The translations under genes were made by a program, and so were the position numbers. The notes under the pieces were generated by a model. It was given only the letters and a program-made list of their open reading frames with translations, did not search any database and was not told the DNA's origin. DNA of 64,000 nt, from positions 8,866,001 to 8,930,000 of the forward strand of contig NC_013595.1 in NCBI RefSeq assembly GCF_000024865.1, read 5' to 3'. Shown here one piece after another: positions 7,590 to 15,176 of the stretch (position 1 is the first letter of the stretch; every line of letters starts with the position of its first letter). This stretch comes from Streptosporangium roseum DSM 43021. Its GTDB lineage: Bacteria > Actinomycetota > Actinomycetes > Streptosporangiales > Streptosporangiaceae.

Positions 7590-9326
7590 CTAGTCCTCGC
7601 TGTCCCAGACCGGCGCCATGTCGCGCGCGAACTTGATCTCGTCGTTGCTGGTCCCGGCCGCGACCATCGGCCAGACCATGGCGTCCTGGTGGACCACGAA
7701 GTCGACCACGACAGGCACGTCGTTGATCTCCATCGCCTTCTTGATGGTCGCGTCCACGTCTTCGGGGCGCTCGCACCGCAGGCCGACACAACCGTACGCC
7801 TCGGCCAGCTTCACGAAGTCCGGGATCCGGCGGACCGTCTGCAGGTCGGTGTTGGAGTAGCGCTGGTTGTAGAACAGCGTCTGCCACTGCCGGACCATGC
7901 CGAGATTGCCGTTGTTGATGATCGCGACCTTGATCGGCACACCCTCGATGGTGCAGGTGGCCAGCTCCTGGTTGGTCATCTGGAAGCAGCCGTCGCCGTC
8001 GATGGCCCAGACCGTGGTGTCCGGGCTGCCCATCTTGGCGCCCATCGCGGCCGGCAGCGCGAAGCCCATCGTGCCGGCGCCGCCGGAGTTGATGAAGGTC
8101 CCGGGGTTCTCGTAGCCGATGAACTGGGCGGCCCACATCTGGTGCTGGCCGACGCCCGCGGTGTAGATGGCGTCCGGCCCGACGAGCGCGCTCAGCCGCT
8201 CCATGACGTACTGCGGGGCGAGGGAGCCGTCCTCGAACTCGTCGTAGCCCCGCGGGTAGGTCGCCCGGTAGGCGTCGAGCTGGGTCCACCACTCGCTGTA
8301 GTCGCCCTTGCGGTCCTCGTTGCGCACCGCGGCGATCAGGTCGGAGATGACCTCCTTGCAGTCGCCCACGATCGGGACGTCCGCGTGCCGGTTCTTGGAG
8401 ATCTCCGCCGGGTCGATGTCGGCGTGGACGATCTTGGCGTGCGGGGCGAAGGTGGACAGCTGCCCGGTGACGCGGTCGTCGAAGCGGACCCCGAGCCCGA
8501 TGATCAGGTCGGAGCGCTGCAGCGCCCCGACCGCCGGCACCGAGCCGTGCATGCCCGGCATGCCCAGGTGCTGGCGGTGGCTGTCGGGGAAGGTGCCGCG
8601 CGCCATCAGCGTCGTGACCACGGGGATGCCGGTCAGCTCGGCGAACTCCAGCAGCTCCGCCGCCGCCCGCGCCTTGTGCACGCCACCGCCGACGTAGAGC
8701 ACCGGCCGCTTGGCGTCGGCGATCAGCTTGGCCGCCTCCCGGATCTGCTTGGAGTGCGGCCGCGTCACCGGGCGGTAGCCCGGCAGCTGCATCACCGGCG
8801 GCCACTGGAAGGTCGTCATCGCCTGGAGCGCGTCCTTGGCGATGTCGACCAGCACCGGCCCCGGACGCCCCGTCGCGGCGATGTGGAAGGCCTCGGCGAT
8901 CGTCCTGGGGATGTCATCCGGGTTGATGACCAGGAAGTTGTGCTTGGTGATCGGCATGGTGATGCCGGAGATGTCGGCTTCCTGGAACGCGTCGGTGCCG
9001 ATGGCGGCGCTGGCCACCTGGCCGGTGATCGCGACGATCGGGACCGAGTCCATGTAGGCGTCGGCGATGGGGGTGACCAGGTTGGTCGCGCCCGGGCCGC
9101 TGGTGGCCATGCAGACCCCGACCCTGCCAGTGGCCTGCGCGTAGCCCTGGGCCGCGTGGCCTGCGCCCTGCTCGTGCCGTACAAGCACGTGCCGGACCTT
9201 GGCCGAGTCGTAGAGAGGATCGTAGGCGGGGAGAATCGCGCCGCCCGGGATCCCGAACACAGTGTCGACCCCGACGTGCTCCAGCGCTCTGACGAGGGCC
9301 TGGGCACCTGTCATCTGTTCGGTCAT
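7590..9326 (-). CDS. ilvB: Acetolactate synthase large (catalytic) subunit
   Basis: About 578 aa. This ThDP- and FAD-dependent enzyme joins two pyruvates, or pyruvate and 2-oxobutyrate. Motifs in order are the N-terminal GIPGGAILPAYD, the catalytic-Glu region RHEQGAGHAAQGYA, the FAD/middle domain with LGMPGMHG, and the ThDP-Mg motif WAIDGDGCFQMTNQELATC...INNGNLGMV. I chose the ATG at 9326 (MTEQMTGAQ...) because AAGGA lies 8 bases upstream; an in-frame ATG at 9365 would extend the protein by 13 residues but falls in the leader terminator. It is the first structural gene of the operon, 40 bp downstream of a terminator hairpin governed by a branched-chain leader peptide. Confidence 0.96.
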   Translation of the reverse strand: MTEQMTGAQALVRALEHVGVDTVFGIPGGAILPAYDPLYDSAKVRHVLVRHEQGAGHAAQGYAQATGRVGVCMATSGPGATNLVTPIADAYMDSVPIVAITGQVASAAIGTDAFQEADISGITMPITKHNFLVINPDDIPRTIAEAFHIAATGRPGPVLVDIAKDALQAMTTFQWPPVMQLPGYRPVTRPHSKQIREAAKLIADAKRPVLYVGGGVHKARAAAELLEFAELTGIPVVTTLMARGTFPDSHRQHLGMPGMHGSVPAVGALQRSDLIIGLGVRFDDRVTGQLSTFAPHAKIVHADIDPAEISKNRHADVPIVGDCKEVISDLIAAVRNEDRKGDYSEWWTQLDAYRATYPRGYDEFEDGSLAPQYVMERLSALVGPDAIYTAGVGQHQMWAAQFIGYENPGTFINSGGAGTMGFALPAAMGAKMGSPDTTVWAIDGDGCFQMTNQELATCTIEGVPIKVAIINNGNLGMVRQWQTLFYNQRYSNTDLQTVRRIPDFVKLAEAYGCVGLRCERPEDVDATIKKAMEINDVPVVVDFVVHQDAMVWPMVAAGTSNDEIKFARDMAPVWDSED

Positions 9327-9365
9327 CGGCTCGTTCCTTGTGTGGCTAAGCATGTTTGGCGGCAT

Positions 9366-9405
9366 AAAAAATGCCCCATTCCGCCTGAGACGGCGGAGCT
9401 GGGGC
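9366..9405 (-). terminator. ilvB leader attenuator terminator
   Basis: On the minus strand, GCCCCA...CCGCC pairs with GGCGG...TGGGGC (arms 9392-9405 and 9373-9385, small bulge, 6-nt loop). A run of six T residues (9371-9366) follows, a genuine U-tract intrinsic terminator, rare in this GC-rich DNA. It lies between the leader peptide and ilvB, as needed for ribosome-mediated attenuation. Confidence 0.85.
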
Positions 9406-9445
9406 GGCGCGCAGGTCGAAGTGCTTCGCTATCGGCCTGCGCGCC
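9406..9445 (-). promoter_or_regulatory. ilvB leader pause/anti-terminator stem
   Basis: A 10-bp stem, GGCGCGCAGG (9406-9415) with CCTGCGCGCC (9436-9445), encloses a nested CGAAG/CTTCG hairpin (9417-9428). Its 5' arm on the minus strand overlaps the end of the leader peptide frame, so a ribosome stalled on the Ile-Leu-Val-Val-Leu codons would alter its folding. Which of its arms competes with the terminator has not been modelled. Confidence 0.6.
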
Positions 9446-9479
9446 GGCGAAGTACTACGAGAATCCCACTGTGATGCAT
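9429..9479 (-). CDS. ilvB leader peptide (branched-chain attenuator)
   Basis: A 16-residue frame, MHHSGILVVLRRRAGR, then TAG. Codons 6-10 are Ile-Leu-Val-Val-Leu, exactly the amino acids made by the downstream operon, the hallmark of an attenuator leader peptide. It lies about 100 bp before ilvB and its end overlaps the first leader hairpin; the U-tract terminator follows. Shortage of charged Ile, Leu or Val tRNA should stall the ribosome and favour read-through. Similar leaders are known before actinobacterial ilvB genes. I see no strong Shine-Dalgarno; GGTGGAGCC just upstream of its ATG may serve. Confidence 0.85.
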   Translation of the reverse strand: MHHSGILVVLRRRAGR

Positions 9480-9660
9480 GGCTCCACCATGGCCGACAGA
9501 GTGCGTCTGCGTCAAATTCATGGGACAGGAGTCTCAAAGTCCGAGATGACAGATACGGGCGCGGACCCGGTCCGGACAGGAAAACGAGGTAACAGAACGG
9601 ACAAGCGGTGAGGAAAGACACACTCCTCGGTGCGCACGCCGCAGGGCGGCGCGCGCGCCG

Positions 9661-12330
9661 TCAGACACCGCTGTGCAGGCTGGAGAGGCTGGTGCGCATG
9701 AGGGAGTCGACCCCGCGGGCGGCCATCGGCCGCGCCACCAGGAAGCCCTGACCCCGGGTGCAGCCCATCTCGCGCAGCAGCTCAAGCTGCTCGGGACGCT
9801 CGATGCCCTCGGCCACCACGATCAGCCCCAGATCGTGGCCGAGCCGTACGATCGTGCGGGTCAGCAGCGTCAGCGTCTCGTCGCGGCCGAGCCCCGACAC
9901 GAACGACGGGTCAATCTTGATCATGTCCACCGGGAGCTGCCGCAGGAACGCCAGCGAGGCGTAGCCGGTGCCGAAGTCGTCGATGGCCAGCCGCACCCCG
10001 AGCCTGCGCAGCTCCGAGAGCCGGGTGATGGTCTCGTCGGCGTCCTCGACCAGCATCTCCTCGATGACCTCAAGGGTCAGCGCGCTGGGCGGCAGGCCGC
10101 TCTCGGCCAGCGCCGACTCGACGGTCTCCACGAAACGCGGCGCCATGATCTGCCGGGCCGACAGGTTGAGCGACAGCCCGATGTCCCAGGAGGACGCGCG
10201 CCAGGCGGCGACCTCCCGGCAGGCCTCGCGCAGGATCCACTCGCTCAGCGGGACGATCAGGCCGGTGTCCTCCGCCGGGCCGAGGAAGTGCTCGGGCGGC
10301 ACGAACGCGCTCCCCCGCCACCAGCGCACCAGCGCCTCCACGGCGGTGACACGCGAGGTGGCCAGGTCCACCACCGGCTGGTACTCGATCGCGAACTGGT
10401 TCTCCAGCAGCGCCCGCTGCAGGTCGGCGGCGAGTTCCAGCCGGCGCACCACGTCGGCGTGCATGTGCGCGGCGAACACCTCGACCCGGCGCCCTCCGAG
10501 ATCCTTGGCCCTGGCCATCGCCACGTCGGCGTTACGGATCAGGTCTCCGGAGGACACGTCGTCCTCGGCGAAGGCCACCCCGACGCTCGCGGTCAGCGCG
10601 ATGTCACGGTCGGCCACCCGGAACGGCTCGGACGAGACCGTGCGGACCAGCCGCTCGGCCAGATCCACCGCCGTCTGGGCGTCCACCGCCGCCTCCAGCA
10701 GCACCGCGAACTCGTCGCCGCCCCAGCGGGCCAGGGTGTCGTCGGCCCGTACGGCGGCGCGGAGCCTGCGGGCGGCCTGGCCCAGCAGATAGTCGCCGCT
10801 GGCGTGGCCGACCGAGTCGTTGACCGCCGTGAAGCCGTCCAGATCCAGGAACACCACCACGGCGCTGCTCGCGCCCGGACGGGCCAGCACCTCGCGGGTG
10901 CGCTCCTCGAAGTAGGCCCGGTTGGGCAGACCGGTGACGCCGTCGTGGAAGGTCAGGTGGGCGACCTGGTTGCGCAGGGCCTCCTGGTCGCTGACGTCGC
11001 GGGTGGTGACCAGCAGCAGGTCCTCGCCGCGCACGTGCCGGGTGGCCACCGACTCGGTGGGCCGCCAGGTGCCGTCGGACGCCCGGACCCGGCAGGCGAT
11101 CATGCAGGTGCCCGGCCCCTCGACCGGCTCCTCGTCCAGGCTCATCGCGCGCAGCGCCACCTGGATCCCGGGCACGTCCTCGGGGTGGATGTAGTCGAAG
11201 ATCGTCCCGCCGACCAGCTCGTCGGGGCGGTAGCCGTACGTGATCTCGACGCCCTCGCCGATCTCCCGCACCACGCCGTCGTAGTCGCACAGCAGGACCA
11301 CGTCGCCGGTGCTCTCCGCCAGGTCCTGGAGCTGCCGCTCGCCGAGATCCACCAGGCGCCGCATCCGGCCCGTCTCCATCAGCACCACGAACAGGCGCAC
11401 CACCAGGACGCAGACGATCGACGTCGACACCAGGGCGAGGACCGGGACCGGCCCCTGCACCCTGCCGCCGAGCACGCGCAGGAGCACGACCCCGGTGGCC
11501 GCCACGACGAGGATCAGCGGCAGGGCCGCGATCAGCCAGGAGGTGGCCTGCCCGACGGACGGCTCCTCCTCCTCGTCGTCGGGGCCCGCGGCGGGCGCCG
11601 TACGGCCGCTCCACGGGACGACGGCCAGCAGCAGGAAGGCCGCCGGAGCCAGCCACACCCCGAGCAGCGGCGGCGCGTCGCCGCTCACGCGGGCCAGCGC
11701 GGTGCCCGTCTCGGACGCCGTGATGGCGGCCAGCACGGCCAGCGCCGCCAGGCCCATCGGCCAGGCGGACCGCCGGATCGGCAGCACCGCCGGGCCCACG
11801 GCGCACGCGAGGATCAGGCAGAGCAGCGGCGGGGCGATGGTGATCGCGAAGGTGCCGGCGTCGTCGGCCTGGCGGTAGGACGGGCCCAGCAGCAGGACCC
11901 AGCCGATCACGAACAGCGAGCCGGCGCACATGTAGGAGTCGGCGAGATCCCGCAGCAGGGCACGCCCGTGCGCGGGCCGGGTGGCGGACAGCCCGGTGCC
12001 GACGGTGAGCATCGCCGTACCGACGAGGACCACCAGGTCGGCGAAGGACACGGCGAAGGGCGTGCCGTCCGCGAGCGGCCGCGCACCGACCCCGACCAGC
12101 CAGGTGACCGAGCCACCGGCCAGCCACCGGACCGCCGTCGCCCTGCGCCGGTCGGCGCCCCGGAGAAGCCCGGCGAACAGTGACACCGCGGCGATCGCGG
12201 CGGCGACGACACCCGCCACCGCTCCGACGGTCCCGGGCGAGACACCACTGAGAAGGGCGGCAACGAGCCCCACCGCGCCGGTTCCGGCAGCGGCGGTCAG
12301 CGGTACCCGGGGGTCACGCCAGCGGATCAA
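9661..12330 (-). CDS. Membrane PAS-GGDEF-EAL protein (cyclic-di-GMP turnover)
   Basis: About 889 aa. The N-terminal ~320 residues hold some nine or ten hydrophobic segments. A PAS domain follows (LAESTGDVVLLCDYDGVVREI ... GYRPDELVGGTIFDYIHPEDV), then GGDEF (DGVTGLPNRAYFEERT; active-site RWGGDEFAVLL at about residue 536) and EAL (YQPVVDLATSRVTAVEALVRW at about 663; DDFGTGYASLAFL). Both GGDEF and EAL signatures are intact, so it may make and hydrolyse c-di-GMP, or one half may be regulatory. The start is not firmly fixed. In Streptomyces, c-di-GMP controls development through BldD. A 259-bp spacer without a recognisable gene separates it from the next gene. Confidence 0.88.
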   Translation of the reverse strand: MIRWRDPRVPLTAAAGTGAVGLVAALLSGVSPGTVGAVAGVVAAAIAAVSLFAGLLRGADRRRATAVRWLAGGSVTWLVGVGARPLADGTPFAVSFADLVVLVGTAMLTVGTGLSATRPAHGRALLRDLADSYMCAGSLFVIGWVLLLGPSYRQADDAGTFAITIAPPLLCLILACAVGPAVLPIRRSAWPMGLAALAVLAAITASETGTALARVSGDAPPLLGVWLAPAAFLLLAVVPWSGRTAPAAGPDDEEEEPSVGQATSWLIAALPLILVVAATGVVLLRVLGGRVQGPVPVLALVSTSIVCVLVVRLFVVLMETGRMRRLVDLGERQLQDLAESTGDVVLLCDYDGVVREIGEGVEITYGYRPDELVGGTIFDYIHPEDVPGIQVALRAMSLDEEPVEGPGTCMIACRVRASDGTWRPTESVATRHVRGEDLLLVTTRDVSDQEALRNQVAHLTFHDGVTGLPNRAYFEERTREVLARPGASSAVVVFLDLDGFTAVNDSVGHASGDYLLGQAARRLRAAVRADDTLARWGGDEFAVLLEAAVDAQTAVDLAERLVRTVSSEPFRVADRDIALTASVGVAFAEDDVSSGDLIRNADVAMARAKDLGGRRVEVFAAHMHADVVRRLELAADLQRALLENQFAIEYQPVVDLATSRVTAVEALVRWWRGSAFVPPEHFLGPAEDTGLIVPLSEWILREACREVAAWRASSWDIGLSLNLSARQIMAPRFVETVESALAESGLPPSALTLEVIEEMLVEDADETITRLSELRRLGVRLAIDDFGTGYASLAFLRQLPVDMIKIDPSFVSGLGRDETLTLLTRTIVRLGHDLGLIVVAEGIERPEQLELLREMGCTRGQGFLVARPMAARGVDSLMRTSLSSLHSGV

Positions 12331-12589
12331 TGTCGTCTGCCCATCAGTGTCGATTCGTCTCGCTTCCGCGACGGCACACGGTCAGTGTGTGCTCTCCGGC
12401 CGGTGCGGGGGGTGACAACGCCGTAGTCGTCACCGATCTGATAACCATGCGAGCGATCAGGGTCGCAGTCAATCACCGTACGGACCCGAGGTCACGAGGT
12501 AGCCACGGTCCGGATTCCTTTCCCGGTCGGTACGGATTACAGCAGGTAAAGAGCTGGTCGGCACGGGTCCAGGGCGGCGCGGATCGGGG

Positions 12590-13498
12590 TCAGTACGAGC
12601 CGGTGATCACGTTCTTGAGCGGCTCACCTGCCAGGTAGCGCAGGAGCTGGGAGCGGAGAAGCTTCAGCAGGCGCCGCCCGGACGCCGGGGTGCTGCCGGC
12701 GACGTGCGGGGTGATGAACACCCCCGGCGCCGTCCACAGCGGATGCCCCGCGGGCAGCGGCTCGGGGTCGGTGACGTCGAGCGCGGCCAGGATCCGGCCC
12801 TTCCGCAGCTCGGCGACCAGCGCGTCGGTGTCCACCACCGCGCCCCTGGCCGCGTTCACCAGCACCGCGCCGTCCTTCATCGCCGACAGGAAGTCCGCAT
12901 CCACCAGCCCCGTGGTGGCGGGGGTCGACGGGACCAGGAGCACCACCACGTCCGCCCGGGGCAGCAGCTCCGGCAGCTCGTCCTGGCCGTGCACGTCACC
13001 CCGGGCGGTCCTCGCCACCCGGACGACGTCCACCTCGAAACCGTCCAGCCGCCGCTCCAGCGCCTCGCCGATCGAGCCATAACCGATGATCAGCACCGTG
13101 GAGTCGGCCAGCACACCGGTGTGGTGGTAGGTCCACTCGCCCTCGCGCTGCGCGGCGGCGAACCCGGGGAACTCCCGCATGACCGCGATCATGGCCCCCA
13201 CCGCCCACTCCGCGGTGCCCGCGTCATGCACGCCCCGCGCGTTGCACAGCACCGCGCCCTCCGGCAGGTGCGGCCGGTAGGCGTCCACCCCCGCCGTGAC
13301 GGTCTGCAGCAGCCGCAGCCGGGGCATCCGGCCGAGCAGCTCCGGCAGCCCCGCCACCGTGAGGAGCGGCGGGACCCAGACCTCGACCTCCCCTGCCCCG
13401 TCGGGGACCGGGCCGGTGCCGTCGTAGACGACGCACTCCACATCGGGTAGATCACTGAGGACGTCGACGGCGGCTTTGGAGGGGACCCAGATCTTCAT
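12590..13498 (-). CDS. D-isomer-specific 2-hydroxyacid dehydrogenase
   Basis: About 302 aa. It is an NAD(P)-dependent cytoplasmic oxidoreductase of the phosphoglycerate-dehydrogenase-like superfamily. It shows the nucleotide-binding motif IIGYGSIGEALERRL, the catalytic Arg region LVNAARGAVVDTDAL, Glu in ALDVTDPEPLPAGHPLW, and the catalytic His in ITPHVAGSTPASG. I chose the ATG at 13498 (MKIWVPSKA...), where the catalytic domain begins; the frame is open 400 bp further but that part lies on the opposite strand of the next gene. The substrate is unknown. It is divergent from the sugar dehydrogenase gene, with a 73-bp spacer. Confidence 0.88.
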   Translation of the reverse strand: MKIWVPSKAAVDVLSDLPDVECVVYDGTGPVPDGAGEVEVWVPPLLTVAGLPELLGRMPRLRLLQTVTAGVDAYRPHLPEGAVLCNARGVHDAGTAEWAVGAMIAVMREFPGFAAAQREGEWTYHHTGVLADSTVLIIGYGSIGEALERRLDGFEVDVVRVARTARGDVHGQDELPELLPRADVVVLLVPSTPATTGLVDADFLSAMKDGAVLVNAARGAVVDTDALVAELRKGRILAALDVTDPEPLPAGHPLWTAPGVFITPHVAGSTPASGRRLLKLLRSQLLRYLAGEPLKNVITGSY

Positions 13499-13571
13499 GG
13501 CTGCATTATCCAGGGGATCGTCCTGGAACCTCCCCCCATATACGACGGTATGAATGAAGGAGGAGGTTCGC

Positions 13572-14654
13572 ATGATTCGGATGGCACGACTGGCTCCCGT
13601 CCCGGTAGCGGCACTGGTGGCGGCGCTGCTGGCGAGTTGCTCGGCGGCTCCCGCCGGCACGGCGCGGACCCCCGCCTCCGCCGTGGCCGCCGCCCCCTCC
13701 GGCGAACCGCGCACCCTGGTGGAGGACCTGGAGGTGCCCTGGGGCATCGCGTTCCTGCCCGGCGGCGACGCCCTGGTCACCGAGCGCGGCACCGCCAGGC
13801 TGCTGCGGGTCACCGAGGCGGGGAAGGTCACCGAGGTCGGCGAGATCGGCGACGTGCGCCCCGACGGCGAGGGCGGTCTGATGGGCGTGGCCGTCTCCCC
13901 CGGCTTCGACAAGGACCGGTCCGTTTTCCTCTACTTCACCTCCGCCCGGGACAACCGGATCGTGCGCTACCGCTACGACCGGGGCCTGACCGATGCCACC
14001 GTGATCCTCGACGGCATCCCCAAGGGCGGCATCCACAACGGCGGCCGCCTGGCCTTCGGCCCCGACGGATACCTCTACGCCACCACCGGCGAGACCGGCG
14101 AGCGCGACCTCGCCCAGGACCGCGGCTCGCTCGCCGGCAAGATCCTCCGCATGACCGCGGACGGCCGCCCCGCCCCCGGCAACCCGTTCCGGGACGTCGT
14201 CTGGAGCTACGGCCACCGCAACGTCCAGGGCCTGGCCTGGGACCCGTCCGGCCGGCTGTACGCCAGCGAGTTCGGGTCCAGCTCGTTCGACGAGATCAAC
14301 CTCATCAGGAAGGGCGGCAACTACGGCTGGCCCGAGGTCGAGGGTGCCGGCGGCGGCCCCCGGTTCATCGACCCGGTCGTCACCTGGAGCACCGACGAGG
14401 CCTCCCCCTCCGGCATGGCCTACGCCGACGGCTCCCTCTGGGTCGGCGCCCTGCGGGGCCGCCGGCTCTGGCAGGTCCCCCTCGCCGCCGACGGCACGGC
14501 CGGCACCCCCGCCGCCAGGTTCGAGGGCCGGTACGGCAGGCTCCGCGCGGTCGCCGCCGCCCCCGGCGGCTCCCTGTGGATCGGCACCAGCAACAAGGAC
14601 GGCCGCGGCTCCCCCGCCCCCGGCGACGACCGCATCCTGGTCCTGACCTCGTAA
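13572..14654 (+). CDS. PQQ-type glucose/sorbosone dehydrogenase family lipoprotein
   Basis: About 360 aa. A lipoprotein signal ends in LLASC (Cys about residue 21), so it is anchored outside the membrane. The body is a six-bladed beta-propeller of the glucose/sorbosone dehydrogenase family: VPWGIAFLPGGDALVTERG, GEGGLMGVAVSPGF, GIHNGGRLAFGPDGYLYATTG, YGHRNVQGLAWDP, SEFGSSSFDEIN, GNYGWPEV. The family oxidises sugars with PQQ, but many actinobacterial members are uncharacterised. The ATG at 13572 has AGGAGG 8 bases upstream, which favours it over an in-frame ATG at 13554. Confidence 0.9.
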   Translation: MIRMARLAPVPVAALVAALLASCSAAPAGTARTPASAVAAAPSGEPRTLVEDLEVPWGIAFLPGGDALVTERGTARLLRVTEAGKVTEVGEIGDVRPDGEGGLMGVAVSPGFDKDRSVFLYFTSARDNRIVRYRYDRGLTDATVILDGIPKGGIHNGGRLAFGPDGYLYATTGETGERDLAQDRGSLAGKILRMTADGRPAPGNPFRDVVWSYGHRNVQGLAWDPSGRLYASEFGSSSFDEINLIRKGGNYGWPEVEGAGGGPRFIDPVVTWSTDEASPSGMAYADGSLWVGALRGRRLWQVPLAADGTAGTPAARFEGRYGRLRAVAAAPGGSLWIGTSNKDGRGSPAPGDDRILVLTS

Positions 14655-14770
14655 CTCCGGAGGCTTTCACTGATCCGCAGATGACGGTCCGCGCCTGCGC
14701 GCCCCGGTGGGCTCCGGCATTCCCGCCCGGAGCGCGACGCCGGCCCTACCTGGTGCAGGACAGCCCAGGG

Positions 14771-14826
14771 CCTCTTCCACGGTGCCCGGCTGTGCGCCCC
14801 TCTTCCACAGCGCCTGGCTGTGCGCT
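14771..14826. repeat. 28-bp imperfect tandem duplication
   Basis: Two adjacent 28-bp copies (14771-14798 and 14799-14826), both beginning CCTCTTCCAC and ending in GGCTGTGCGC plus two bases, with about four differences. They are non-coding as far as I can see. Confidence 0.65.
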
Positions 14827-14968
14827 CCTTTCGAAAGTGACGCTTCAGCTACGGCGACGCGCCCTGAACGGTCATGCGGAGATCGCTTCAGCCTCCCCGC
14901 TCCACTGAGCGGCCGGAAAGCGAGCGGCTACGGCGTGCATGCCGTACGGCGAGACGAGATGGCGCGGA

Positions 14969-15084
14969 GGTGGGCGGGTGTTGCGGCCGGCGTATAAAAG
15001 GACCGCAACCACCACGCCCGCCAGGCCGGAGGCCTGAGAACACCGGCCCCCGCCAACGACGGCCGGCCGCAACACCCGCCCACC
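14969..15084. repeat. 23-bp perfect inverted repeat with nested hairpin
   Basis: The arm at 14969-14991 (starting GGTGGGCGGGTGTTGCGG) is the exact reverse complement of 15062-15084. The 70-bp interior contains the perfect hairpin CAGGCC-GGA-GGCCTG (15022-15036). It could terminate transcription from both converging genes, or be a small mobile-element-like repeat. Confidence 0.75.
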
Positions 15085-15176
15085 GCAGCGCGAACAGAGA
15101 ACAGCCACCACAACCGGAACACCCGCCGCAGTACGAGCAACCAGAACATCCACCGCAGAACGGACAGACTCCGGGA

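Larger units (their letters stand above)
14655..15176. other. 522-bp spacer with repeats, no gene recognised
   Basis: The 522 bp lie between two convergent genes. The stretch holds a degenerate 28-bp tandem duplication, a 23-bp perfect inverted repeat with a nested hairpin, and TATAAAAG just inside the left arm. Open frames cross it on both strands but none has family-like sequence or a good ribosome site. The 3' part (about 15080-15170) is a low-complexity CCACCGCAG/GAACA-like sequence that would read Pro-Gln-Glu-His-rich in one plus frame; I do not call it a gene. Confidence 0.5.

Noticed and set aside
5774..7636. 620-codon plus-strand frame across ilvC and ilvN
   Set aside because: It lies antisense to two clear biosynthetic genes and reads as low-quality shadow sequence.
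13502..13912. N-terminal extension of the hydroxyacid dehydrogenase
   Set aside because: The open frame upstream of 13498 is antisense to the sugar-dehydrogenase signal peptide and lacks family similarity.
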